Of a stretch of 64,000 nucleotides of DNA, positions 51,555 through 60,183 are shown one piece after another. The notes under the pieces were generated by a model that worked only from the letters and a program-made list of their open reading frames with translations, was not told the DNA's origin and ran no database searches. This DNA is from Bacillus_CJ salitolerans (GTDB lineage: Bacteria; Bacillota; Bacilli; Bacillales; SA4), in NCBI RefSeq assembly GCF_042680805.1, contig NZ_JBHUEM010000003.1, positions 186,001-250,000 of the forward strand. Direction: 5' to 3'. Each line of letters starts with the position of its first letter. The first letter of the stretch is position 1. Position numbers and translations under genes: made by a program.

Positions 51555-52850
51555 GTGAAAATAATTTGGCAGGAGCAACTTAATCCGAATACCATCATTA
51601 TTCCAAGTAGATTACAAAAAGATTTTGAATCAGAGGACATTCAAGTCCATATTGGCTCTTGGAAGAGAGAAATGCGCATTGAGTTTTCAAAAGAAGTACC
51701 AAGAGATACTATCATCCTTCCAGAAATTCTAGATGAAAATTTCATCCTACCTAGTCATCTCCATTATGAAGTTAAGCTTGAAGATTCTAATCTTTATATT
51801 GGTCCTGTAATAGGACTACTTTTATCGAACACGATGGAGGAACTAGATAGAATAGAAGAAATGGATCATTACGTTAATTGTTATCAAGATATAAACGGTC
51901 TCGTGTATGTTTGTTCAGTCGATGGAATTAATATAAACAATCAAACCATTAGTGGATATTATTACGATCCCTCTAATCAAAAAAGCCAATGGAAAAATGG
52001 GACATTTCCTTATCCTGCCTCATTTTATAGAAGATGCTTCATACCAGAAGAAATAATGGAAGCGCTCCAGAATGTAGTAGGAAAAAACCATATGTTTAAT
52101 GAAAAGTATTATCATAAGTGGAAACTATATGAACTCCTAAAGCAACATGAGCAAATTCGAGATTATCTTCCTGATACCATTCTTTTTACCAAAATTGCTG
52201 ACTTATTTCATATGTTAGATAAATACACATCAGTTTACCTAAAGCCAATTGGCGGGACATATGGAGATGGGATTGTGAAGATGGTAAAAACGAATAAGGG
52301 ATATCACTATATAAATAAGTCTGGAAAACTATTACCGTTACTAACTAAAAAAGATGTCGTGAAATATATAATCAAGAATTATCGAATAGGAAGTTATATT
52401 GTGCAACAGGATGTAGGATATCAAATGGAAAAGAAAAATATTGATTTCCGTATTGTTATGCAGAAAAACAGAAAGAAAAAGTGGATATGTACTGCTTTCA
52501 TTGCAAGATATGGAAGAAAAAATAAAATTTATACAAATGATCCATCAGAGGTTCACCAAGGAAGATTGGCACTTCAAGACATGTTTCAATTAGCGGAAGA
52601 AGAGGCAATGTTAACTGAGTATGAAATCATTTCAATATGTGTAGAGCTCGGAAAAGTATTTGATCAATTCGGTCATTACGCAGATATCGGAATTGATATC
52701 GCTATAGATAAAAACATGAACATCTGGATTCTAGAAGTAAACCATTTGTATCATGACCATGATATGGCTGCTTACCTTGAGAACTTGGAAACATATGAAA
52801 GTGTGCTATCAACTCTACTACATTATTTAAAAACATTAGCTGGATATTAA
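51555..52850 (+). CDS. YheD-like ATP-grasp protein
   Basis: 431 residues. The beta-rich N-terminal domain ends in IGPVIGLL near 90. ATP-grasp elements: YLKPIGGTYGDG near 228, YIVQQDV near 282, DFRIVMQKN near 297, and the metal end DIGIDIAID...WILEVN near 380. The C-terminus is YLKTLAGY, a slight variant of the family tail. GTG start with AAAGGAG 11 nt upstream. It is the first plus-strand member of the main cluster, convergent with the next. Substrate unknown; likely an acyl-phosphate-forming ligase for the spore coat. Confidence 0.85.
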   Translation: MKIIWQEQLNPNTIIIPSRLQKDFESEDIQVHIGSWKREMRIEFSKEVPRDTIILPEILDENFILPSHLHYEVKLEDSNLYIGPVIGLLLSNTMEELDRIEEMDHYVNCYQDINGLVYVCSVDGININNQTISGYYYDPSNQKSQWKNGTFPYPASFYRRCFIPEEIMEALQNVVGKNHMFNEKYYHKWKLYELLKQHEQIRDYLPDTILFTKIADLFHMLDKYTSVYLKPIGGTYGDGIVKMVKTNKGYHYINKSGKLLPLLTKKDVVKYIIKNYRIGSYIVQQDVGYQMEKKNIDFRIVMQKNRKKKWICTAFIARYGRKNKIYTNDPSEVHQGRLALQDMFQLAEEEAMLTEYEIISICVELGKVFDQFGHYADIGIDIAIDKNMNIWILEVNHLYHDHDMAAYLENLETYESVLSTLLHYLKTLAGY

Positions 52851-52890
52851 AAAGAGTGAAAGAAGGAGCGAAATTGCCCCGTTACTCACT
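52851..52890. terminator. Bidirectional terminator between two YheD-like genes
   Basis: AAAAAGAGTGA / TCACTCTTTTTT flank a 25-nt loop; both strands carry T-runs. Confidence 0.75.
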
Positions 52891-52905
52891 CTTTTTTAGT
52901 TTCAA

Positions 52906-54207
52906 TTAAAAGCCTGCTAATGCTTTTGCATATTCGATAGGAGTAGACATGTTCTTGATAAAAACTTGATCTGGTAAACTCCGTTCACGGCCATACCTGA
53001 TTTGTAGCTCAAGTAGCCAAATTTTATGGTTTCTATCAATTATTAAATCAAATGCGACGTCCCCAAGATGAACCCCTTGTCTTTCAATTACCTCACAGGC
53101 AGCTTTACAAACCGCAAACATATCATTCACTGTTTTTCTTATTTCTGATTGATTCATCTGATACAAGGTTTTAAGAGCGTCTTCACCATACAAAAGAATC
53201 TCTCGGTTTTGATAATTTGTATTAATACTATCTTCAGTTGATATTTTTGCAGCAAAACCAGGTGAAGTCCAGCTCTTTGTTTTATTTTTCTGCATATAAA
53301 ATCTGAAATCTACATTTCTATTGTTGTATCGATATGGAACAGGCTGTTGTACAATATATTGTCTAGAAACTCCTTTTTCCTTTAAATAGGCTAAAGCTTT
53401 GCTCACTACTTTAAAATAAACTGTTTTATTATTTGTATCTTTGATTTTGTATCCATAACGGTTCTTTTCAATTGTAAAGATTCCTTTCCCATTTGCTGAA
53501 TTATGAGGCTTCAAATAAACCATTTGGTATTTACTTAACATCGTATCTAGTACGTTCCTACTCGTTAGATTCAGTGTCTCTGGAAGGTGTATTCGAGTCA
53601 GTGGATGCTTAGTAAATAATTGATACTGTTTCCATTTACCAATAAAGTCGCTATTGAATAGACGATCTCCGATTACATCATAAAGACTATTATAAAGAGA
53701 GGGTTCTAACTTCTTTGCTCGATTGAAAACGGCTTGGGGATAAGGAAATGATCCTTTTATCCATCTCTTCGTTTTGTTCTTATTTAAAACATAACAATAG
53801 CCATTGACTTTTTTTGATTTAACGTGAATATCGGAATTTCTGCAGATAACAAATAATCCGTTAATTTCTTCATAATGATGCAAATGTGCTTCACAATAGG
53901 TTAACAGATCATGGGAGATTTCATGATAGTACTCTGGAAGGATTAATAAAATCACTGGACCTACAATAAGGGAGGATCCTTCAAATCTAATCTCAAACTT
54001 AATTTCATCTGGAATCATAAACCCATGCTTCATGGATAGTGGTAAGACCATTCTGTTTCTCGGAAGGTTATCATCAATGACTAGTTTCATATTTTTCTTA
54101 AGTCCACCGATACAAACTGTTATTTCGTTCTTGATAGATGGAGGGAGTACGCTCGAATGAATCTTGATAGTGTCATCTTGACAATTTGGGAGCCAGTTTA
54201 TATACAT
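52906..54207 (-). CDS. YheD-like ATP-grasp protein with Gln in the ExN metal motif
   Basis: 433 residues. IVGPVILLI ends the N-terminal domain near 95. YLKPHNSANGKG near 232, YIVQQPVPYRYNNRNVDFRF near 285 and the C-terminal YAKALAGF are standard for the family. The metal motif reads DVAFDLIID...WLLELQ instead of ELEVN-type ExN, so the last ligand position is Gln; the protein at 61430 has the same change. It is paired with the YheC-like gene upstream (54341) on the same strand, as yheC-yheD are in Bacillus subtilis. AAGGTGG precedes ATG. A sigma-K-like CATATTCTA lies at 54233-54241. Confidence 0.85.
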   Translation of the reverse strand: MYINWLPNCQDDTIKIHSSVLPPSIKNEITVCIGGLKKNMKLVIDDNLPRNRMVLPLSMKHGFMIPDEIKFEIRFEGSSLIVGPVILLILPEYYHEISHDLLTYCEAHLHHYEEINGLFVICRNSDIHVKSKKVNGYCYVLNKNKTKRWIKGSFPYPQAVFNRAKKLEPSLYNSLYDVIGDRLFNSDFIGKWKQYQLFTKHPLTRIHLPETLNLTSRNVLDTMLSKYQMVYLKPHNSANGKGIFTIEKNRYGYKIKDTNNKTVYFKVVSKALAYLKEKGVSRQYIVQQPVPYRYNNRNVDFRFYMQKNKTKSWTSPGFAAKISTEDSINTNYQNREILLYGEDALKTLYQMNQSEIRKTVNDMFAVCKAACEVIERQGVHLGDVAFDLIIDRNHKIWLLELQIRYGRERSLPDQVFIKNMSTPIEYAKALAGF

Positions 54208-54232
54208 GAAAAACCACCTTCTTGCTTTTTAA

Positions 54233-54241
54233 TAGAATATG
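54233..54241 (-). promoter_or_regulatory. Candidate sigma-K -10 element
   Basis: CATATTCTA on the minus strand matches CATAnnnTA, 26 bp upstream of the YheD-like ATG. No good -35 is visible. Confidence 0.25.
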
Positions 54242-54340
54242 TTAGCAAAAAGGAAGATGGACTAGACATAATCATTAAAGGTGGACTATGGATTGTGAAA
54301 ATTACTGTACCATAAATGGAAATTCATAAACGGTACAGTC

Positions 54341-55426
54341 CTAACTTCCCTGTTGTAGTAGGTAGTTACCGTAGCGAATAGGATTAGCATAAAGATTCCT
54401 ACACACATCTTGTAAAGACGAATCCGTCTCCATACCACTGTATTGACTGCGAAAATTACATTCAATAAAATATGGCTTTCCCTCATCCGTTATGCCAATG
54501 TCCATCCCTAAGTCTGCAATATGATAGCAATATTGTTCTAAATAATGGGCAACAGATAAAGCTAGTTCACTAATTCGTTTACGTACCACATCAGGAGAGA
54601 AGTTTCGATTCCCTTCTAAATACGTTTGAATAGGAGCAAAATCTCCTCCTGATCCAACGTTTGTAATGTTATGTCCCGACTGAGCAAGTTTTCCGACCAT
54701 ACCAGTAATAGCCCACTCGCCACTAGCCGTTCGCTGAACGATGACGCGTGTGTCAAATGTTCGTCCATTAAAGGTAGCGAGAGGTATTTTTTCTTGAACA
54801 ATAAATGGTTTTTTTGAGATAGCGTCTAATAGAGTTGTCGGTAATGAATTACTAAAAGCCGTCTGTTTCCATTCTTTGTTATGATCCTGATAATGTAAGG
54901 TCCATGATTGATTCTTGTCTTTTCCTATAAACATGATTCCTCTTCCTAGACTTGAATAAGAAGGTTTAACAAATAATTGATTAAAGTGTTTCATCATCAA
55001 ATGAATGTTTTCTTTTGTTGCTGTTAAAGTTTTTGGGAGGAAAGGATGGAACACCTCATTCTTTCCAAGGTACTGGTTCACAATGTGCTTCCCGTAAAAG
55101 GGAATGCTGTTGTAGATTTCGTAACCTAAATCCAACATGTGCTTTAGCATTCTTCGGTACTTTTTTCTTCTTAAATGAACTCGATTGTATATTACTCTAG
55201 GTAATGGTATGAATTCTTCTCGATATATGTTTTGTTCTGGATCAAACAGTAGAGCTTTCGTCTTGATCGGTTTCTCTATTTTAACATCAGGAAGAGAAAT
55301 ATAATAAAGGCTAATATTGTTCAAGCTTGCTTCTTTTTCATAAAAGTAATGAGAACATTTTCGGTTTCCGTTTACTAGTTTCTGATAATGCTTAATGGAA
55401 ATGAATATACCTAAATTCTTTTCCAA
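54341..55426 (-). CDS. YheC-like ATP-grasp protein
   Basis: About 361 residues, the size of Bacillus subtilis YheC (363). The short N-terminal domain (NLGIFISIKHYQKLVNG) lacks the beta-rich module of the YheD type. VKPSYSSLGRG near 165, FIVQEKIPLATFNGRTFDTR near 220 and DLGMDIGI...YFIECN near 315 form the ATP site; the tail is NYLLQQG. TTG 55426 is preferred because AAGGAG is 7 nt upstream; ATG 55444 lies before that site. It precedes the YheD-like gene by about 130 bp on the same strand. Confidence 0.83.
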   Translation of the reverse strand: MEKNLGIFISIKHYQKLVNGNRKCSHYFYEKEASLNNISLYYISLPDVKIEKPIKTKALLFDPEQNIYREEFIPLPRVIYNRVHLRRKKYRRMLKHMLDLGYEIYNSIPFYGKHIVNQYLGKNEVFHPFLPKTLTATKENIHLMMKHFNQLFVKPSYSSLGRGIMFIGKDKNQSWTLHYQDHNKEWKQTAFSNSLPTTLLDAISKKPFIVQEKIPLATFNGRTFDTRVIVQRTASGEWAITGMVGKLAQSGHNITNVGSGGDFAPIQTYLEGNRNFSPDVVRKRISELALSVAHYLEQYCYHIADLGMDIGITDEGKPYFIECNFRSQYSGMETDSSLQDVCRNLYANPIRYGNYLLQQGS

Positions 55427-55605
55427 AGTATCCACTCCTTCCATTACTTATATACTTAGTTGATGAAAAGATTCGTGAAACAGTTCATAAAAAGATAAAG
55501 TATTCACCAATTTAGGTAAGGTGAATATTTTTAAAATGAGATTACTATTAGGTCACAACGAGAGATGGAAATAACTCTGCAAACAAGCTTAAAAGGATGA
55601 ATGTG

Positions 55606-56832
55606 ATGGAAACTATTGTGTTTATAGGAAGTAATAAATCAGGAACAAGCCGGGACGCACTAAGAGTGTCCGAAGAGTTAGGGTACTTTACCGTACTTAT
55701 TACAGATAGAGAAAAGTTTGTACTGCAACGGGAAGAGTTCCATGAAGTCCACCAAATGATTTATGTCGCCGATTTACTAAATAAAGAGCATATATATAAT
55801 GAGATTAAGAAATTAGAGACTAGTGGAAAGGTCATTAAGGGTTGTATGAGTTTAATTGATCCTTTTGTTCATTTTGCTGCTACACTTTCAAAAGAATTAG
55901 GCTTAGTGGAGTTATCAACTGATGCTATCTTTTTGATGGAGGATAAAACTCGATTTAGAAAAGTGATGAAAAATCATCCTGCAACTCCACTGTTTGATAT
56001 TTTTAAACCAAATGAAGGACCAATTGAAGAATGGGTTAATGACTATCATTCTAATTTTCCACTAATTATCAAATCCCCTGTTTCAAACGGTTCAAAGGAT
56101 GTCATGTTGGTAGAAACAAAGGAGAAGCTGAAGCAAGGAATGAACAAATTATGTAGTCTTTATCCTCATTCGCCTATTTTAATAGAGGAATATGTACTTG
56201 GTCCCCAATATTTAGTAGAAGTTGTTGTTTATAAAAGTAACATCCATATTGTAGGTGTCATTGAACAAGAAATTACCAATCTACACCGATTTATTGTAAC
56301 CGGGTATTCGTATCCGGCTTTGTTATCTGTAGAAGATTATTTGAAGCTAGAGAAGGTTGTAAATAGTATTCTTTGTTCTCTAGGTTTGACGCATGGATCG
56401 TGTCATCTTGAAATACGTTTCGTGAAAGGGGAATGGAAGCTAATTGAAATTAATCCAAGAATTTCTGGTGGTGCGATGAACCGAATTATTTATGAAGGAT
56501 CAGGAATTGATTTAGTGAAAGAAACAGTAAACCTAAATCTAGGAGAGGAACCTAGCTTCCAAAGACAATATGAGCAATACGTTTATGTGAAATATTTAAC
56601 GGTAAATTCCCCGGGGAAATTAATCAAGGTTACGGGTAGAGGGCGTGCTTCCAAGTATGAAGGAGTTAAAGATGTGTATGTTAAACCCCGTAAAGGCAGT
56701 ATACTTGTTCCTCCACTTTCAATGGGGGATCGCTATGCATACGTATTAGCAGCAGCAGATTCTCCTGAAAAGGCAAAAGATATTGCTACAAACGGAGCAA
56801 AAGAAATTAGGTTTTACTTAGAACCAATATAA
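55606..56832 (+). CDS. ATP-grasp ligase of the carbamoyl-phosphate/amino-acid ligase branch
   Basis: About 408 residues and distinct from the YheC/D type. A Rossmann-like start (IVFIGSNKSGTSRDALR) is followed by a central ATP-grasp: DKTRFRKVMKNH near 125, PLIIKSPVSNGSKDVMLVE near 165, ILIEEYVLGPQYLVEVVV near 195 and the metal end HLEIRFVKGEWKLIEINPRI near 270. Such proteins ligate amino acids or dipeptides (BacD, carnosine-synthase-like). It begins a plus-strand cassette with a YheC-like gene and the CotZ-like gene. ATG 55606 is favoured because AAAAGG at 55591-55596 abuts ATG 55597 but suits the later codon. Confidence 0.82.
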   Translation: METIVFIGSNKSGTSRDALRVSEELGYFTVLITDREKFVLQREEFHEVHQMIYVADLLNKEHIYNEIKKLETSGKVIKGCMSLIDPFVHFAATLSKELGLVELSTDAIFLMEDKTRFRKVMKNHPATPLFDIFKPNEGPIEEWVNDYHSNFPLIIKSPVSNGSKDVMLVETKEKLKQGMNKLCSLYPHSPILIEEYVLGPQYLVEVVVYKSNIHIVGVIEQEITNLHRFIVTGYSYPALLSVEDYLKLEKVVNSILCSLGLTHGSCHLEIRFVKGEWKLIEINPRISGGAMNRIIYEGSGIDLVKETVNLNLGEEPSFQRQYEQYVYVKYLTVNSPGKLIKVTGRGRASKYEGVKDVYVKPRKGSILVPPLSMGDRYAYVLAAADSPEKAKDIATNGAKEIRFYLEPI

Positions 56833-56843
56833 GGGTGTTGAAG

Positions 56844-57863
56844 ATGATATTAATCGGGATGCTTCATTATCGGAAAAGTCCAGAGGATGAAAGGAAAGCA
56901 TTTGCATGTGCAGCCGTTGCAAAAATGGAGGGTGTAGAATTTATCTACTTTTCTTATGGTGGAGTTGATTTTGCTCAAAAGAAAATAAAAGGCTGGGATT
57001 ATGAAGATGGGAAGTGGCGACAAAGAGAGGTTCGTTTTCCCGATGTTATCATTAATATAAGTGGTCCAAGAACAGAACGGCAGGTAGAACTTCACAGACA
57101 ATTAAAAGAAAGTATTCCTTTTACAAGCTTCTCAGTAGGTAACAAGATGAAGGTTTATAAGATGGTGAAAAAAGGAAAAGTCTTCTCGGATTATCTCATC
57201 CATTCTGAAGAGTTGAAAAACGAAGCACTTCTCTTTTCTTCACTCAATCAATATAAAAAAATAGTAATAAAGCCTTTTTCAGGAAATAAGGGGAAAAATG
57301 TACTTTTTTTAGAAAAAATAGATTTCAATCATTTTCAGCTTGTTGATCAAGAGAAGAAGAGAATGCTATCAAGAGTGGATTTGAGAGAACTGATTAGAAG
57401 GTTAAAGAGGGAAAATCGGTTCTTGATCCAACCATACATTGAATGTAAGACCAAAGCTGGGTTGACCTATGACTTCCGATTACATGTACAAAAGAATGGC
57501 AAAGGTGAATGGGAAGTTACACTCATTTATCCAAGGATTAGTGGAAATCAAAAATTGGTAAGCAATGTGAGCAGTGGAGGGTATCGAGGAGAGTTAGATA
57601 TGTTTTTGCAAGATGAATTTGGTGACAATTATTTTGACATGAAGCGAACGCTTGAATACTTTGCCACTTCATTTTCATCACATTTAGATGAGCAATACCA
57701 ATGCTCGTTTGATGAGCTAGGAATTGATATAGGTGTCGATCGTAATCAAAAGCTTTGGATATTTGAGGTAAACTGGAGACCAGGCTCCAAACATCGAGAA
57801 TTTGAAGTAGCGAAGAGACTCATTCCATACGCAATTTATTTAGTAAATGGGTGCGAAGGATAA
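56844..57863 (+). CDS. YheC-like ATP-grasp protein, divergent
   Basis: About 339 residues, shortest of the group. IGMLHYRKSPEDERKAFACA at the start and YFSYGGVDFAQKKIKGW near 40 replace the usual N-terminus. IKPFSGNKGKNV near 145, FLIQPYIE near 195, DFRLHVQKN near 212 and DELGIDIGVD...WIFEVNWRPG near 300 form the ATP site; the end is YAIYLV, without the LAGF tail. It starts 11 bp after the amino-acid-ligase-like gene, so the two probably act together. ATG 56844 has AGGGTG upstream; GTG 56835 is less likely. Confidence 0.82.
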   Translation: MILIGMLHYRKSPEDERKAFACAAVAKMEGVEFIYFSYGGVDFAQKKIKGWDYEDGKWRQREVRFPDVIINISGPRTERQVELHRQLKESIPFTSFSVGNKMKVYKMVKKGKVFSDYLIHSEELKNEALLFSSLNQYKKIVIKPFSGNKGKNVLFLEKIDFNHFQLVDQEKKRMLSRVDLRELIRRLKRENRFLIQPYIECKTKAGLTYDFRLHVQKNGKGEWEVTLIYPRISGNQKLVSNVSSGGYRGELDMFLQDEFGDNYFDMKRTLEYFATSFSSHLDEQYQCSFDELGIDIGVDRNQKLWIFEVNWRPGSKHREFEVAKRLIPYAIYLVNGCEG

Positions 57864-57950
57864 ACCTATTTTACCATAAGCGTTGCACCAATCATATTCC
57901 TAGTCTATATCATAATAACAAAACAAGTTTTCGGGGAGGGAGGGGGAAGA

Positions 57951-58394
57951 ATGGGAGAGTGTCATACCCCAGTATGCGAGGCACTAGTAATATTAAAATC
58001 CCAACAAGACCAGTTAGAAGGCTGTCCCACAGACTGTTTTAGTAGTTTACTTGCAAAATTGTTGAAGGTTGATACCATTCCTTTTATGTTGTACACACCA
58101 AATGGCGGTCCCCTAGAATTAGCTGGTTTTGAACATGAGCAATACACGATTTGTACAAAATATTTCCACACCCGTTTTTTTCGCATTGAATCCATTGATA
58201 AAGAAAACTGCTGTGCAAAAATATCCCTGCTTCGCCCAGTAGATTTGGAAGGTTATTCTGCGACCAGTATATGTGAAGTAGCCTATCTTGAACGAACAAA
58301 AATTTGCACAGTTGTTGATCTTAACTGCTTCTGTGCAGTCCAATGTTTAGATGTAGAGTTAATGAGAAAAATCATAATCGAACCAAAATGGTAA
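57951..58394 (+). CDS. cotZ: Spore coat/exosporium protein, CotZ/ExsY family
   Basis: 147 residues. The cysteine-rich start (CHTPVCEALVILKSQQDQLE, then CPTDCF) and IPFMLYTPNGGPLELAGFEH, followed by FRIESIDKENCCAKISLLRP and a Cys-rich end (TKICTVVDLNCFCAVQC), match the CotZ/CotY/ExsY group. These proteins self-assemble by disulphides into the crust of Bacillus subtilis spores or the basal layer of the cereus-group exosporium. It follows two ATP-grasp genes on the same strand. GGAGGGAGGGGG precedes the ATG. Its product could be the target or scaffold of the neighbouring ligases, which is inference. Confidence 0.9.
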   Translation: MGECHTPVCEALVILKSQQDQLEGCPTDCFSSLLAKLLKVDTIPFMLYTPNGGPLELAGFEHEQYTICTKYFHTRFFRIESIDKENCCAKISLLRPVDLEGYSATSICEVAYLERTKICTVVDLNCFCAVQCLDVELMRKIIIEPKW

Positions 58395-58433
58395 AAAAAC
58401 TGAGTTTGACTGGTTCAAACTCAGTTTTTTTAT
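58392..58433 (+). terminator. Strong intrinsic terminator after the CotZ-like gene
   Basis: AAACTGAGTTTGA / TCAAACTCAGTTT with a 5-nt loop and a seven-T run. Confidence 0.92.
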
Positions 58434-58488
58434 TTATGAAGAAGAAATTTTAAGTTTTTGATTGTACCTAATAGATGGTCTAGTATTC

Positions 58489-58747
58489 CAGCTCCAGCGC
58501 ACAGCCAAGATGAAATGGCGACGATACTTGCCATTTCATCCTACTCGAGGTCAGATACTGAAACTACCATCAGATTTTTTCTGATGGTTAGTTGAACCAA
58601 TCGGATTCCCAACTGGCAGTTTTGTTTTTTTACCGCTAGTTGGAGTGGGATAACCCGAAATGAGTAAAAAGGGAAATGCGCCCTTTTTCTCATATAGGAA
58701 CATTTGATCTGCCTTAGGCTAACTAGGGCGCACTGAGCCTTTTGTTC
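58489..58747. repeat. Bacillaceae dispersed structured repeat, copy C, with nested element
   Basis: Left end AGCTCCAGCGCACAGCCAAG, a perfect inner hairpin GATGAAATGGC/GCCATTTCATC, CCTACTCGAGGTCA, and right end TTAGGCTAACTAGGGCGCAC followed by TTTTGTTC. The first 70 bases are close to copy B. It is interrupted by an IS605-like element at 58558-58652. It fills most of the 386-bp gap between the CotZ-like gene and the next YheD-like gene. Confidence 0.65.
58558..58652 (-). mobile_element. Transposase-less IS605-like element, shortened copy 3
   Basis: Read on the minus strand it starts TATCCCACTCCAACTAGCGG, continues with CCGATTGGTTCAACTAAC as in copy 1, and ends in a hairpin ACCATCAGA/TCTGATGGT followed by AGTTTCAG. 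The left hairpin core is replaced by A-rich sequence with GCCAGTTGGGAA. It lies inside repeat copy C. Confidence 0.55.
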
Positions 58748-58780
58748 TTTCTTATAAGAAGCAATTTGTCATTTATTCTA

Positions 58781-60112
58781 TTAAAATCCCGCAAGGCTTT
58801 TTGCATATAGCATATTCATCATTCGCGCTCTATAAAACAAAGACCTAGATCCTGCTGCAAGAGCAATGTAATGGTCAGGATTTTGATTATTAATTTCGAT
58901 AATCCAAGGCTTTAAGTTTTGATCAATACCGATGTCGAATCCGATATTACCACAATGATATCCATGTGCTTCAACTTCTTTAATGGAATGGAAGGTGATG
59001 TCTTTTATTTGTCGATATAATCGTTTTTGAATATCTCTTGGTAGACCTAACCGTTTTCGAAAAGTTTTCGATGCCATTTCTGCCCTACCTCCAGCCGTTA
59101 TATTGCTCACAATACTCCCGTTAGCCCCAAATCGGGTAAGCATTCCGAGGAGCCTCCACCTTTTATTTTGGTCTTTCACCATTATGACTCGAAGGTCCAT
59201 TACGCGATGGTGATACGTTATTAAATCTATACTTTTTTGTATGATATACTCTCCACCACTTAAACGGGATTGAAAAAAATAGCGAAAATGTTTTTTAGTA
59301 TGAAATTGTCTTTCCTTTTGGTTACCGTTCTTCCCGTAGTGAATAATAGCTCCTGATTTTGTTAGTACCGCTTTATAAACTAATTTTCCTAACCTTCCAT
59401 TAACTGGTTTAATAAATATATTTCCATGCTTATCAAGCATATTGAGAATATCATCTGCATCTTTATAAACGACTGTTTCAGGGAGATAGGAATGAAATTC
59501 TTTTGTTAGCATTTTATTCATTTCCCATTTGCTAAAGTTTGGAAAATTAAATACACGGTTCCCAAGGTACGATCTAAAATGGTACATGATGGATTGATAG
59601 GCTTTCCATTTGTCGGTTAGACTGGCTTCAACAATGGAAAAGAGAGAGTTAGGATATTTGTAGATCCCTTTATTCCACATGGCATTGGAAGGGTTATACA
59701 AATAGCCTTGAATGCAATGATTTTCTTGATCTACCCCATCCAGCGCAAAAGCCATGATAGAGCCACCTATCCTTTCATATTTATTCACGTAGGTTGAAAG
59801 ACTTGGTAATAACTTTTCTAAGCTATCAGATGTAAGGGCGGCTAAAATCCCAATATAAGGACCAATGATGATTTCTTCCCCATTAACCTTTAGCTCATAT
59901 AATCCTTCTAATGGAAGTGAAAGCTCATGAATGGTATTTGTAGATAATGATAGTCGATCCTTAGAAAGAGAAGATTCAGCTATTACTTCAATCTTCTGAG
60001 TTTGAAGTCCATATTTGATTGCGACCTCTTTTGAATTCTTCAGTTCTTCTTTAAGCTCAGCTGGTATTTTTACTGTAGACACTAAGTTATTTGGCACTAT
60101 TTTATACAACAT
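58781..60112 (-). CDS. YheD-like ATP-grasp protein
   Basis: About 443 residues. IIGPYIGIL ends the N-terminal domain near 90. IKPVNGRLGKLV near 245 has a degenerate glycine loop compared with its relatives, YIIQKSIDL near 300 and MDLRVIMVKD near 315 follow, and the metal end is NIGFDIGID...WIIEINNQNPDH near 400. The tail is YAKSLAGF. ATG 60112 is chosen because GGAGG lies 7 nt upstream; TTG 60127 lies ahead of it. It is the second member of the second yheC-yheD-like pair. Confidence 0.85.
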   Translation of the reverse strand: MLYKIVPNNLVSTVKIPAELKEELKNSKEVAIKYGLQTQKIEVIAESSLSKDRLSLSTNTIHELSLPLEGLYELKVNGEEIIIGPYIGILAALTSDSLEKLLPSLSTYVNKYERIGGSIMAFALDGVDQENHCIQGYLYNPSNAMWNKGIYKYPNSLFSIVEASLTDKWKAYQSIMYHFRSYLGNRVFNFPNFSKWEMNKMLTKEFHSYLPETVVYKDADDILNMLDKHGNIFIKPVNGRLGKLVYKAVLTKSGAIIHYGKNGNQKERQFHTKKHFRYFFQSRLSGGEYIIQKSIDLITYHHRVMDLRVIMVKDQNKRWRLLGMLTRFGANGSIVSNITAGGRAEMASKTFRKRLGLPRDIQKRLYRQIKDITFHSIKEVEAHGYHCGNIGFDIGIDQNLKPWIIEINNQNPDHYIALAAGSRSLFYRARMMNMLYAKSLAGF

Positions 60113-60144
60113 CCTGTTATCCTCCAAACTATAGTAGTTATTGC

Positions 60145-60172
60145 TAGTATATGAAGCAATAAGAAACTTGTT
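60145..60172 (-). promoter_or_regulatory. Candidate sigma-K promoter
   Basis: On the minus strand AACA, 15 nt, then CATATACTA, a full match to CATAnnnTA, 33 bp upstream of the YheD-like ATG. It lies in the 71-bp gap after the YheC-like gene and would allow separate mother-cell expression. Confidence 0.4.
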
Positions 60173-60183
60173 TGGGGGATTGA

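Noticed and set aside
57851..58343. Several short frames on both strands around the CotZ-like gene
   Set aside because: All overlap the clear CotZ-family frame and have no ribosome sites or family features.
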